DNA of 64,000 nucleotides from Sedimenticola hydrogenitrophicus (GTDB lineage: Bacteria; Pseudomonadota; Gammaproteobacteria; Chromatiales; Chromatiaceae), in the NCBI RefSeq assembly GCF_025175675.1, contig NZ_JANIOA010000013.1:46026-110025 (forward strand), read 5' to 3'. The position numbers and the translations under genes are program-made. Every line of letters begins with the position of its first letter. The first letter of the stretch is position 1. Shown here in pieces: positions 37,990 to 46,302 of this stretch. The notes beneath the pieces are model-generated. The model searched no databases and was not told where the DNA came from. It was given only the letters and a program-made list of their open reading frames with translations.

Positions 37990-38168
37990 AGCAGAACGAG
38001 GCACATCTTCGAGCCCTCTCCGAGGCGGCGTTCGAGGCGATCTTCATCTCCGAGGAGGGGATCTGCCTGGGGCAGAACCTGGCGGCGGAAAAGCACTTCG
38101 GCTATACCCTGAACGAGGCCCTGGGTCGTTCCGGCCTGGAGTGGATCGCCCCGGAATCACGGGCGCTG

Positions 38169-40430
38169 GTGAAACAGCATATGCTGGGCGGTTATTGCGA
38201 GCCCTACGAAGTGCTGGCACTGCGCAAGGATGGCTCGACGTTCCCGGCGGAGATCCGTGGCCGCGCCATGCCCTATCAGGATCGCATGGTCCGGGTCACC
38301 GCGCTGCGCGACATCACCGACCGTCGTGATGCCGAACAGCGACTGCAGCGCAGCAACACCCTGCTGCACGCGGTGATCGACCAGGCCCCCTTTGCCATCA
38401 CCCTGGGCGAGGGTACGAAAGAGGACTGGTCCCTGACCCTGGCCAATCGGGAGGCGCAGCGGATTACCGGTGCGCTGGTGGAGCAGCAGCGCAAGATTCA
38501 CTTTGTTCACGGCGGGCTGGTTGATAGGGAGGTCCGTACCTGGAACATGCTGCACGCCGACGGTAGCGCCATCGAGGTGCAGGATACCCCGTTGGTGCGG
38601 GCGATGGAGGAGCAGCGGGTCACCCGCAACAAGGAGATGATTATCCGCCGGGCCGATGGGCTGGAAACCGTCGTGCTAGCCAACGCCTCCCCCATCTATG
38701 GCGACGACGGCAGCCACATCGCCGCTATCTTCACTTATCCCGATATCACCGAGCACAAGCGCACCGAGGAGACCATACGTACCCTCTCCCAGGCGATGGA
38801 GCAGAGTCCGGTATCGGTGGTGATTACCGGCCTGGACGGGGTGATCGAATATACCAACCGGGGCTTTGAACGCTCCTCCGGATATACCACGGAGGAGATG
38901 CGGGGGCAGCATACCCGATTGCTGGGTTCGGGCCACACCGCGCCGGAACTCTATCAGGAGCTCTGGGCCACCATCGCCAGTGGCAAGTCGTGGCAGGGCG
39001 AGTTCCAGAACCGGCGCAAGGATGGCTCGCTGTTCTGGGAGTATGCGCATATCTCACCCATCTTCGACAGCCAGGGGCGGATTCGCCACTACCTGGCGGT
39101 GAAGGAGGATATCACCCTGCGCAAGGTGCAGGAGGAGAAGATCCTGCACCAGGCCCATTATGACAGCCTGACCGGCTTGCCCAACCGCTTCCTGGCCCTG
39201 GACCGTCTCTCCCAGATCGTGCGCGGCGCCCAGCGCGAGGATCATCAGGCGGCGGTGCTGTTTCTGGATCTGGATGATTTCAAGAAAGTGAACGACACCC
39301 TCGGGCATGAGGTGGGCGATCAGGTGATCGAGGAGGCGGCGCGCCGGGTGCGCTGGGTCATACGGGAAGAGGATACCGTGGGACGCCTGGGCGGAGATGA
39401 ATTCATCGTGCTGCTCTCCCATCTGCATGAAAAGCGCGATGCCCAGCGGGTGGCGGAGAAAATCCTGGCCGCGTTCAGGACCGTATTCTCCCTGAACGAC
39501 CGGGAGATTCTGCTGACCACCAGTATCGGGATATCGATCTACCCGGAAAATGGCGACACGGCCAAGATACTGCTGCGCAATGCGGACACGGCCATGTATT
39601 ACTCCAAGGCCGTGGGTGGGAATGCCGCCAACTTCTATACCGATGCGATGAACCTGGATGTGTCGCGCCGGGTGGAACTCGAGGAGCAGATGCATACGGC
39701 ACTGGAGAATGATGAGTTCTACCTGCTGTTCCAGCCGATCGTGAACATCTACACCCAGGGCATCGTTGGCGCCGAGGCGTTGCTGCGCTGGAACAACCCG
39801 AAACTGGGCCAGGTGGAGCCGACCGAGTTCATCGAGATAGCGGAACGCACCGGACGCATCGTACAGATCGGCGAATTTGTGTTGCGCCAGGCGGTACAGC
39901 AGGCACGTCGCTGGCGCGACCGCAATGAACAGGGTTTCAGGGTGGCGGTGAATGTCTCACCGATGCAGTTCAAGGAGGGGGACTTCCTGCCCATGGTGGA
40001 GGCGATCCTCAAGGAGTACGCATTGCCGGGCAGTTTTCTCGAGATTGAAGTGACCGAAAATGTGCTGTTGAGCGAGAAGATCAACTCGGTGGAGATACTC
40101 AATGGCCTGCGGGACATGGGCATCGCCATCTCCATGGATGATTTCGGTACCGGCTATTCCTCCCTCAGTTATCTGCGCCATTACCACTTCGACACCCTGA
40201 AGATCGATCGCAGTTTTGTCCGCGACATCACCACCGACCCGGATGACCGGGAGCTGGTGGTGGCGACCATCTCCATGGCGCGCAGCCTCGGCCTCAAGGT
40301 GATCGCCGAGGGGGTTGAGACGGCCGAACAGTTGGCCATACTGCAGACCGAGAAGTGTGACTTTGCCCAGGGCTACTATTTCAGCAAGCCGATTAGCGGC
40401 CTGGCACTGGAGCGGTTTTTCCTGCGTTGA
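38169..40430 (+). CDS. C-terminal part of split sensor: PAS-PAS-PAS-GGDEF-EAL
   Basis: At least 753 residues. Three PAS domains, then a GGDEF domain with intact site (GRLGGDEFIVLL) and RxxD inhibitory site (REED) five residues before it. The EAL domain has EAL intact (GAEALLRWNNPKLG) and metal loop MDDFGTGYSSLSYL. It is potentially bifunctional in c-di-GMP turnover. The GTG at 38169 lies inside the first PAS domain: the same frame is open upstream and encodes the missing PAS N-terminus (AFEAIFISEEGICLGQNLAA at about 38024-38083). If translated alone from 38169 the protein would have a truncated PAS and no sensor input. Confidence 0.85.
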   Translation: MKQHMLGGYCEPYEVLALRKDGSTFPAEIRGRAMPYQDRMVRVTALRDITDRRDAEQRLQRSNTLLHAVIDQAPFAITLGEGTKEDWSLTLANREAQRITGALVEQQRKIHFVHGGLVDREVRTWNMLHADGSAIEVQDTPLVRAMEEQRVTRNKEMIIRRADGLETVVLANASPIYGDDGSHIAAIFTYPDITEHKRTEETIRTLSQAMEQSPVSVVITGLDGVIEYTNRGFERSSGYTTEEMRGQHTRLLGSGHTAPELYQELWATIASGKSWQGEFQNRRKDGSLFWEYAHISPIFDSQGRIRHYLAVKEDITLRKVQEEKILHQAHYDSLTGLPNRFLALDRLSQIVRGAQREDHQAAVLFLDLDDFKKVNDTLGHEVGDQVIEEAARRVRWVIREEDTVGRLGGDEFIVLLSHLHEKRDAQRVAEKILAAFRTVFSLNDREILLTTSIGISIYPENGDTAKILLRNADTAMYYSKAVGGNAANFYTDAMNLDVSRRVELEEQMHTALENDEFYLLFQPIVNIYTQGIVGAEALLRWNNPKLGQVEPTEFIEIAERTGRIVQIGEFVLRQAVQQARRWRDRNEQGFRVAVNVSPMQFKEGDFLPMVEAILKEYALPGSFLEIEVTENVLLSEKINSVEILNGLRDMGIAISMDDFGTGYSSLSYLRHYHFDTLKIDRSFVRDITTDPDDRELVVATISMARSLGLKVIAEGVETAEQLAILQTEKCDFAQGYYFSKPISGLALERFFLR

Positions 40431-40768
40431 GTATTGGAGGGGTCGGAGTTAGTCCGTCGTACTAACTCTGGGCAGGGCGAGGATCTGCCTGCTTGCTTGC
40501 CGGGACGCCGTAACCCCATCCCTGGGGGCTTGGCGCGGCCATCCATGGCCGCGGGCACCCGTCAATGACGTGAATGGATTCACTAATGCCGCGAGGGCAG
40601 GGATGCCCAGGAGCGGCCAAGCAGTCAAATCCTCTCTTTCAAGACCGGTTGGGGTGAGCCTGCGAACCCCAATGGGGTTTCATGCGTGTGCGCCATGATG
40701 TTGGGGTTCGTCCCTCACCCCGACCTGGGCGGCAGCGCATCCACCACTGAGTACATTGGGTGATGATC
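40431..40768. repeat. gene-free stretch with family A palindrome and partial family C repeat
   Basis: A degenerate family C arm (GGGGTCGGAGTTAGT) lies at about 40439-40453. A complete family A palindrome spans 40647-40725 (GGTTGGGGTGAGCCTGCG... to ...CCTCACCCCGACC). The rest shows nothing recognisable. Confidence 0.7.
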
Positions 40769-41251
40769 ATGATTGAAATCGTACAGGCCGACCTGTTGCA
40801 ACCCCGCCACGCCGCCGCGCTGGTGACGCTGCTGGATGCCTACGCCCGCGACCCGATGGGTGGCGGCCAGCCGCTGCCCGAGGCGGTGTGCCGCGATCTG
40901 CCCGCGGCATTGGCCGAACGGTGGGATGCGGTGGTGTTTCTGGCCCTTGACGGAGAGCGCCCGGTGGGGCTGGTGAACTGTTTCGAAGGCTTCTCCACCT
41001 TCAACTGCAAGCCGCTGCTCAACATCCATGACGTGGTGGTGCTGGAGGATTACCGGGGCCAGGGCATCGCCCGGCGGCTGCTACAGCAGGTGGAAACCGA
41101 GGCGCGGGCGCGCGGCTGCTGCAAACTGACCCTGGAGGTGCTGGAGGGCAACCGGACCGCCCAGGCGGTGTACCGTAACGCCGGCTTCGCCGGCTATGAA
41201 CTGGACCCGGACAAGGGGCGGGCGCTGTTCTGGGAGAAACGGCTGGGTTGA
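40769..41251 (+). CDS. GNAT-family N-acetyltransferase
   Basis: A 160-residue GNAT enzyme. The acetyl-CoA pyrophosphate-binding loop is visible in VVVLEDYRGQGIARRLLQQV, followed by LTLEVLEGNRTAQAVYRNAG and GYELDPDKGRALFWEK. The first segment (ADLLQPRHAAALVTLLDAYA, then RDPMGGG) resembles members acting on small molecules. ATG 40769 has GGGTG 7 nt upstream; two in-frame starts lie within three codons. It is flanked on both sides by palindromic repeats and stands alone. The substrate is unknown. Confidence 0.87.
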   Translation: MIEIVQADLLQPRHAAALVTLLDAYARDPMGGGQPLPEAVCRDLPAALAERWDAVVFLALDGERPVGLVNCFEGFSTFNCKPLLNIHDVVVLEDYRGQGIARRLLQQVETEARARGCCKLTLEVLEGNRTAQAVYRNAGFAGYELDPDKGRALFWEKRLG

Positions 41252-41611
41252 TGGTGAGCCCGTTTGGGTTGGTTACTCGTACCAACCTTGGGCTACAAAC
41301 CATGCCGCTTGGGATAGGATGCCGGTGAGGCACGAACCGCATCAAGCCTTACCGCAAATGATGCGGTTCGCAAGCTCACCGGCATCCTACGTCGCCGACA
41401 CGTACCCTTGGCACCGTAGCCCGTAGGTTGGGGTGAGCCTGCGAACCCCAACGAGGTTTCATGCGTGTGTGTCGAGATGTTGGGGTTCGTTCCTCACCCC
41501 AACCTACGGGACTGCGAAGGAACGAGTAGGATGGGTGGAGGAGGTACGACGTAACCCATCATTCATTCGCCGAATAGCCCCCGCGATTTCCCTCGCTTCC
41601 CGCGTACCCGG
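41252..41611. repeat. cluster of three family A repeats
   Basis: Two complete palindromes at 41315-41390 (TAGGATGCCGGTGAGGCACG to GGCATCCTAC) and 41422-41508 (CGTAGGTTGGGGTGAG to CTCACCCCAACCTACG), and a half-unit at 41526-41560 (GTAGGATGGGTGGAGG with CGTAACCCATC). No gene is present. Confidence 0.8.
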
Positions 41612-42877
41612 TCAATACCGCAGCAGGTCGAACGGCTGCACCTCCACCAGGTCGCCCGGCTGGATATTGCCGGTCTCGTCGGACAACCGGATCAGGCAGT
41701 TGCCGTCGCTCATCGAGCTGAGCACGCCCGAACCCTGGCGCCCGGAGCTGCGCACCACCAGTTCACCCTGTTCATCCAGCGACAGGATGCCGCGCTGAAA
41801 TTCGGTACGCCCCGGCAGTTTGCGCAGCGGCGAGCCGGCCTTTACCCGGAGCGTCGGCGCCAACTGTTCCCGTTTGCCCTGCAGGCGCTGGATCGCCGGC
41901 CGGACAAACTGCAGGAAGGTGATCATCACCGCGACCGGATTGCCCGGCAGGCCGAAGAAAGCGGCGTTGCCGATATGGGCAAAGGTGAGCGGGCGGCCCG
42001 GTTTGATCGCCACCTTGGCGAAATGCACTTCCCCCAGCTGCGGGATCGCCTCGGCGATAAAGTCCGCCTCACCCACCGAGATACCGCCGGAGGTGAGCAC
42101 CAGATCCGCCTCGCGGGCGGCCTGGGTCATGGCCGCCTGGATGGCGGCCGCCTCGTCCGCGATCACCCCCATGTCGATCACATCGGCCCCCAGTTCGCTG
42201 AGCATGCCGAACAGGGTGTAGCGGTTGCTGTCATAGATCTGCCCCTCTTCCAGGGGCTGGCCGATACTGCGGATCTCATCCCCGCTGGAGAAGAAGGCGA
42301 CGCGCAGGCGGCGGTACACGGCGACTTCCGGGATACCGAGCGAGGCCAGCAGGCCCAGCTGTGCCGGGCCGATTTCGTCTCCCGGCTGCAGGATCACGGC
42401 GCCGGCCTGGATATCCTCTCCCGCCTGGCGCACGTTGGCGCCGGGTTTGCCGCGGGCGTCGATGACCGCCTCGTCGCCATCCCGCTCCACCCACTCCTGC
42501 ATGATCACGGTATCGGCCGTCTCCGGGACCTTGGCCCCGGTCATGATGCGGATACACTCTCCCCGGTTCAGTTCCCCCCGATAGGGTTGGCCGGCAAACG
42601 CACTGCCCACCACCCTTAGCCGGCGCTGCCCATCCAGGGGTATATCCTTGCCGTACAGGGCATAACCGTCCATGGCGGAGTTGCGATAGGCCGGCACATT
42701 GATTGGGGAGGCGATGGGGCGAGCCAGTATGCGCCCCAGGGCACTGCGCAACGGGGCCGCCTCGATCCCCTCGACCGGGCGGAGCCTGGCCGCGATCATC
42801 CGCAGGGCGCCGCTGGCGCTGATTGAGCTGTCGGTGGCGTCCATGCAGCAGTCGCTGGGTTTGTTAATATCGGTCAT
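41612..42877 (-). CDS. moeA: MoeA-type molybdopterin molybdenumtransferase
   Basis: A 421-residue MoeA, which inserts molybdate (or tungstate) into adenylylated pyranopterin. Conserved segments: NVPAYRNSAMDGYAL, GECIRIMTGAKVPETADTV, SSGDEIRSIGQPLEEGQIYD, TSGGISVGEADFI and FGLPGNPVAVMITF. It lies 0.5 kb downstream of tupC on the same strand, near tungstate uptake and a tungsten enzyme, so it may be the tungsten-dedicated paralogue that W-using bacteria often carry. That specialisation is inference; general Moco synthesis is equally possible. Confidence 0.93.
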   Translation of the reverse strand: MTDINKPSDCCMDATDSSISASGALRMIAARLRPVEGIEAAPLRSALGRILARPIASPINVPAYRNSAMDGYALYGKDIPLDGQRRLRVVGSAFAGQPYRGELNRGECIRIMTGAKVPETADTVIMQEWVERDGDEAVIDARGKPGANVRQAGEDIQAGAVILQPGDEIGPAQLGLLASLGIPEVAVYRRLRVAFFSSGDEIRSIGQPLEEGQIYDSNRYTLFGMLSELGADVIDMGVIADEAAAIQAAMTQAAREADLVLTSGGISVGEADFIAEAIPQLGEVHFAKVAIKPGRPLTFAHIGNAAFFGLPGNPVAVMITFLQFVRPAIQRLQGKREQLAPTLRVKAGSPLRKLPGRTEFQRGILSLDEQGELVVRSSGRQGSGVLSSMSDGNCLIRLSDETGNIQPGDLVEVQPFDLLRY

Positions 42878-43012
42878 GATCGGTATCTGCGGTCTGGTGT
42901 GTAAAACGGTTGTGATGGGTAGGCTAAATTACCGGATAACGAAGCTGAAAACCAATCTATTCTGAAACAGACCGGCAATTCCATATATGGTGTTAAGCCG
43001 TCATTTAATTAT

Positions 43013-43410
43013 TCTGGGCTGACTAGAATGGTACTTAACTTAAGCCAAGAACCACCGTCATCCCGGCGCAGGCCGGAGGAGTGGTGCAGGGATGCACCGT
43101 TTACGGACCTAAGGATGGCATCCAGACTGCTTAATGGTGGCGGTGTTCCTGGATTATTTGCTTCGCTCACCCTTCGGGCCGACTTTCAGTCGTTCAACGC
43201 GCTTCGCGCTTTTGTCCGGCCTGCGCCGGAGAAGTGGTGCAGGGACGCACCGGTTACGGACCTAAGGATGGAATGACGAAAACTCTGCAATTCACCTTAC
43301 GATAAGTGCCATTCGGGTCTGACTAGAAGGAACCACGGATAAACACGGATTCACACGGATAGGAGACCAGATCTCTGAATCTGTGTTTATCTGTGTGAAT
43401 CCGTGGTTCT
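43013..43410. repeat. composite of nested repeats (families E, D and G)
   Basis: Outer family E: CTGACTAGAATGGTACTTAA near 43019 against AAGTGCCATTCGGGTCTGAC near 43304-43323. Inside, family D: CGTCATCCCGGCGCAGGCCG from 43056 against CCGGCCTGCGCCGGA near 43217. A 44-bp block (GGAGTGGTGCAGGGATGCAC...) is directly repeated at about 43077-43118 and 43231-43272. Next to it a family G hairpin pairs GGAACCACGGATAAACACGG (from 43330) with GTGAATCCGTGGTTC (to 43409), ending 15 bp from the tupC stop. Confidence 0.75.
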
Positions 43411-43424
43411 CCAGAGTTGATGGC

Positions 43425-44150
43425 TCATAACCCGGTAGTCCCCTTGTGCAGCTCCACCACGGTCGGTTTTTCCGGCTGCAGCGGTTTCATGGTCAACTCG
43501 CCGCCATAGAGGTGGATATGGCGACTCAGATTGAGCCACCCGACCTGGGGTTCGTGGCTGGTATAGATCACCCCAATCTGCTGTTGCTGCAGCCGGTTGA
43601 TCAGGTCGTAACAGATGCCGCGCGAGCGTTTGTCCAAATTGGAGACCGGTTCGTCCAGCAGCATCAGGCGCGGGGAGAGCACCCAGGCGCGGGCGATGGC
43701 GACCCGCTGCTTCTCGCCACCGGAAAGTTCGTGGCAATTGCGCTGCGCCAGATGTTCCAGGGAGATCAGTTCCAGCGCTTCGCCAACCCGGGTGGTGATC
43801 ACCTGGCGGCTCAGCTTCTTGCGCTTCAGGCCGTAGGCGATATTGTCGTACACCGAACAGTCGAACAGATAGGGGTGCTGGTGCAGGTAGCAAATCTGCT
43901 CGCGCAGAAAGCGGTAGCTTTGCCGCCATTTCCGGCGGTTGCCGGCAAACTGAAATCCCGCCTGGTGGGGTTTCAGCAGTCCGGCGAGAATGCGCAGCAG
44001 CGTGGTCTTTCCCGACCCGTTCTGGCCGGTCAGCAGGGTCAGTTCGCCAGCCCGCAGATCCAGCGATATATCCTTGAGAATGGTGCGCTCACCACGGCTG
44101 AAGGAGAGCCGTTCGAGCTTCAGCCAGGGCTGGGGGGTATCAGGTATCAT
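43425..44150 (-). CDS. tupC: tungstate ABC transporter ATP-binding protein
   Basis: A 241-residue ABC ATPase: Walker A GQNGSGKTTLLRILAG, Q-loop YLHQHPYLFD, ABC signature ELSGGEKQRVAIARA, Walker B RLMLLDEP and switch His in YTSHEP. It lacks the C-terminal TOBE/MOP domain that ModC carries, in keeping with TupC. It overlaps tupB by 4 bp (ATGA). Substrate assignment rests on TupA and on the adjacent tungsten enzyme. Confidence 0.9.
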   Translation of the reverse strand: MIPDTPQPWLKLERLSFSRGERTILKDISLDLRAGELTLLTGQNGSGKTTLLRILAGLLKPHQAGFQFAGNRRKWRQSYRFLREQICYLHQHPYLFDCSVYDNIAYGLKRKKLSRQVITTRVGEALELISLEHLAQRNCHELSGGEKQRVAIARAWVLSPRLMLLDEPVSNLDKRSRGICYDLINRLQQQQIGVIYTSHEPQVGWLNLSRHIHLYGGELTMKPLQPEKPTVVELHKGTTGL

Positions 44151-44848
44151 TGGATCACCTCACCCTTGCCCTGCACCTGGCCGAGCAGGATGTTCAGAAA
44201 CAGCGCCAGGGAGAGCAGCACCAGGCCGAGCGCGATACCCTCCGCGAAGCTCCCCTTGCTGGTCTCCAGCGCAATGGCGGTGGGGATGTTGCGGGTGTAG
44301 TTGAGGATGTTGCCGCCCAGCATCATGGAGCTGCCCACTTCGGCGATGATGCGGCCGAAACTCGCCACCAGTGCGCCGATCAGGCCAAAACGCGTCTCGT
44401 GCAGGATGGTCAACAGTGCCCGCAAGGGACTGGCGCCCAGGGTCAGGGCCGTCTCCCAGGCGCGGCGGTCCGAGGCCTGCAGGGCGGAGTGGGCCATGGC
44501 CACCAGCAGCGGAAAGCAGAGAAAGATCTGGCCCAGGATCATGGCGTCCTGGGTGAACAGCAGCCGCCAATCGCCCAGTGGTCCCGCCTTGGAGAGCAGG
44601 ATGTAGAGCGTCAGCCCGACCACCACCGCGGGGATGGAGAGGGCGGTATTGAATACCGACACCAGCAGGCGTCGGCCGGGGAATGAGAAGTAGGCCAACA
44701 GGAAGGCGGTCAGGATGCCGAACGGGGCGGCATAGAGCAGGGCACGCACCGAGACGCTGAAAGAGATGCCGATAATGGTCCAGAGCGCGCTATCGCCGGT
44801 GAACAGCAGATAGAGGGCCTGGTAACTTGCAGCGCTCAGTGATTCCAT
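44147..44848 (-). CDS. tupB: tungstate ABC transporter permease
   Basis: A 233-residue permease with about five membrane helices and the conserved EAA-type cytoplasmic loop WETALTLGASPLRALLTILH. Typical TupB/ModB-like segments are PAVVVGLTLYILLSKAGPLG and IIAEVGSSMMLGGNI. It starts 6 bp downstream of tupA and overlaps tupC. Confidence 0.9.
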   Translation of the reverse strand: MESLSAASYQALYLLFTGDSALWTIIGISFSVSVRALLYAAPFGILTAFLLAYFSFPGRRLLVSVFNTALSIPAVVVGLTLYILLSKAGPLGDWRLLFTQDAMILGQIFLCFPLLVAMAHSALQASDRRAWETALTLGASPLRALLTILHETRFGLIGALVASFGRIIAEVGSSMMLGGNILNYTRNIPTAIALETSKGSFAEGIALGLVLLSLALFLNILLGQVQGKGEVIQ

Positions 44849-44854
44849 TGGTGC

Positions 44855-45661
44855 CTATTTCAACAGCAGGGGGATAAACAGTGGTTCACCGTGCAGGCGG
44901 TAGTCGCGGATCAGTTCCTGGCCGGTCGGTGAACCGATCCAGTCGATCAGTTTCATGGCATCGGCATAGTTGGTTTCCGGGTGCTTGGCCGGATTGACCG
45001 CAATAACGCCATAGGGATTGCTCAATTTGTTATCACCTTCGTTGAGCAGGGACAATTCCACCTTGCCCTTATAGGCCAGCCAGGTACCGCGGTCGGTCAG
45101 CGAGTAGCCGTCCAGTTCGCTGGCCATCTGCAGGACCTTGCCCATGCCCTGTCCGGCCTCGATATACCAGCTTCCTTCGGGCTGGATATTGGCGGCCTTC
45201 CACAGCTCCTGCTCTTTTTTGTGGGTGCCGGAGTCGTCGCCGCGGGAGATGAATCTGGCCTGGGAAGTGCTGATCTTCTGCAATGCCTCGGCCACCGATT
45301 GAGCGCCCTTGATAGCGGCCGGATCGCTGTTCGGGCCGACGATGACGAAATCATTGTACATGAACTGGATGCGGTCGGTGCCGAAACCATCCGCGACGAA
45401 TTTCTCCTCCGCGGCCACGGCGTGGACCATTACCACGTCCACATCGCCGTCGCGCCCCATCTTCAGCGCTTTGCCGGTGCCCACGGCGATCACGTGAACC
45501 TCGATTCCGGTCTGTTTTTGGAAGGCGGGCAGCAGGATATCCAGCAGGCCGGAGTTCTGGGTACTGGTGGTGGTGGCCATCCGCAACGGGGCGGCCAGGG
45601 CGGCCAGGGCAAGGGACCAGAGCAGACAGAGGCTGATCAGCAGGCGCAATTTTTTATACAT
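44855..45661 (-). CDS. tupA: tungstate-binding periplasmic protein
   Basis: A 268-residue solute-binding protein with signal peptide (KLRLLISLCLLWSLALAALA). The mature N-terminus has the oxyanion-binding motif TTTSTQNSGLLDILLP, the hallmark of TupA as opposed to ModA or WtpA. Further conserved segments are VDVVMVHAVAAEEKFVADGF and FISRGDDSGTHKKEQELW. ATG 45661 has AAGGA about 9 nt upstream; the frame is open far upstream but that part is leader RNA. The 160-nt leader contains a stable foldable element and a ModE-like operator beyond it. Confidence 0.95.
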   Translation of the reverse strand: MYKKLRLLISLCLLWSLALAALAAPLRMATTTSTQNSGLLDILLPAFQKQTGIEVHVIAVGTGKALKMGRDGDVDVVMVHAVAAEEKFVADGFGTDRIQFMYNDFVIVGPNSDPAAIKGAQSVAEALQKISTSQARFISRGDDSGTHKKEQELWKAANIQPEGSWYIEAGQGMGKVLQMASELDGYSLTDRGTWLAYKGKVELSLLNEGDNKLSNPYGVIAVNPAKHPETNYADAMKLIDWIGSPTGQELIRDYRLHGEPLFIPLLLK

Positions 45662-45705
45662 GGTCGTTTTTCCTTTTGGTGTCGTTGGGTGTGTCATGGA
45701 GCGAT

Positions 45706-45787
45706 CGCACGGCGGCGACGCCGCTCGGTTCCACCGGTGAGTGACGTGCAACGGATCTCCGGGGGTGCGCGAATCACCCGCCGTGCG
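45706..45787 (-). other. candidate structured RNA in tupA leader
   Basis: On the minus strand the leader contains CGCACGGCGG (45778-45787) and its perfect complement CCGCCGTGCG (45706-45715), closing a 62-nt interior with small hairpins (GGGTG...CACCC; CGGAGATCCG). The 3' strand also takes part in an alternative hairpin GCGGC-GTC-GCCGC, so two exclusive folds are possible. The element ends 44 nt before the tupA ATG. It does not match the Moco riboswitch consensus as I know it. Confidence 0.45.
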
Positions 45788-45822
45788 GTTACAGGTGTAA
45801 TCATTCTGAACGCAACTCACAG

Positions 45823-45846
45823 CGCTATGTTTTATAGCACATAGCG
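45823..45846. promoter_or_regulatory. ModE-like operator 1 (tupA side)
   Basis: Perfect 8-bp inverted half-sites CGCTATGT and ACATAGCG separated by 8 bp (TTTATAGC). This is the layout of the E. coli modA operator bound by ModE. It lies 162 bp upstream of the tupA start, and on the tupA strand it contains a TATAAA that could be a -10 box, so binding should repress tupABC. Confidence 0.75.
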
Positions 45847-45954
45847 CACGGCTCCAACAATATTCGTCTGACCGAGCTGCCGGGCCTCTCCGCTCCCGGC
45901 GTGGAGAACACCGGGGCCGGGGATTCGCGCATTGGTCTGGCGTCATCGCGTATG

Positions 45955-45978
45955 CGTTATGTACTAAAAAACATAACG
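45955..45978. promoter_or_regulatory. ModE-like operator 2 (aor side)
   Basis: Half-sites CGTTATGT and ACATAACG, again perfect inverted repeats with an 8-bp spacer (ACTAAAAA). It has the same architecture as operator 1, 109 bp away, with one symmetric base change. It is about 320 bp upstream of aorA and likely controls the aor operon. No modE gene is in the window. Confidence 0.75.
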
Positions 45979-46298
45979 AAATAAACGGCTTAGGACTCCC
46001 ATCCCATACTCGCTAATTTGGGTTGCTTCTTCTATATTCACTAGACCACCAAGAAAGAATCGGCAGGGATTAGGAGAATAAGGAGGATCACCACCCAAAC
46101 AATAAGACTAAAGTATGAGAACGGATTGATTGGTACTGGTTTTTCGTCGTGTGTTGTGGGTTTTTAAATGCAATCAACAGTGACAACCGAAGTGAACGAG
46201 ACGCCTCCCGGCAATCGGGTTCAATCGGGCCCGGCAATTCGGCGACGCCAGACAGACTCGCTTTTTAGCACCAAGCATAAAACTATTCAGAGGAGGCA
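45979..46298 (+). other. long leader of the aor operon
   Basis: About 320 bp between operator 2 and aorA. It holds an isolated ribosome-site-like AAGGAGGATCACC (from about 46080) without a canonical start codon at usable spacing, and the short ORF listed separately. I recognise no riboswitch, but the length suggests post-initiation control. Confidence 0.35.
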
Positions 46299-46302
46299 AT
46301 GA
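46168..46302 (+). CDS. short ORF overlapping aorA start
   Basis: A 44-codon ORF (MQSTVTTEVNETPPGN...) ending TGA at 46300-46302, so it overlaps the tandem ATGs of aorA. Its last codons are the aorA ribosome site itself. GTGGG lies 7 nt before its ATG, a mediocre ribosome site. It has no family resemblance. It could be a coupled leader peptide, or chance. Confidence 0.3.
   Translation: MQSTVTTEVNETPPGNRVQSGPAIRRRQTDSLFSTKHKTIQRRQ

Noticed and set aside
45706..45822. Molybdenum/tungsten cofactor riboswitch of the known class
   Set aside because: The leader lacks the conserved blocks I know from the E. coli moaA motif, so it is reported only as an unclassified structured element.
46076..46130. 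A gene starting after AAGGAGGATCACC
   Set aside because: The strong ribosome-site-like sequence has no ATG, GTG or TTG at usable spacing; the next ATG opens a four-codon frame only.
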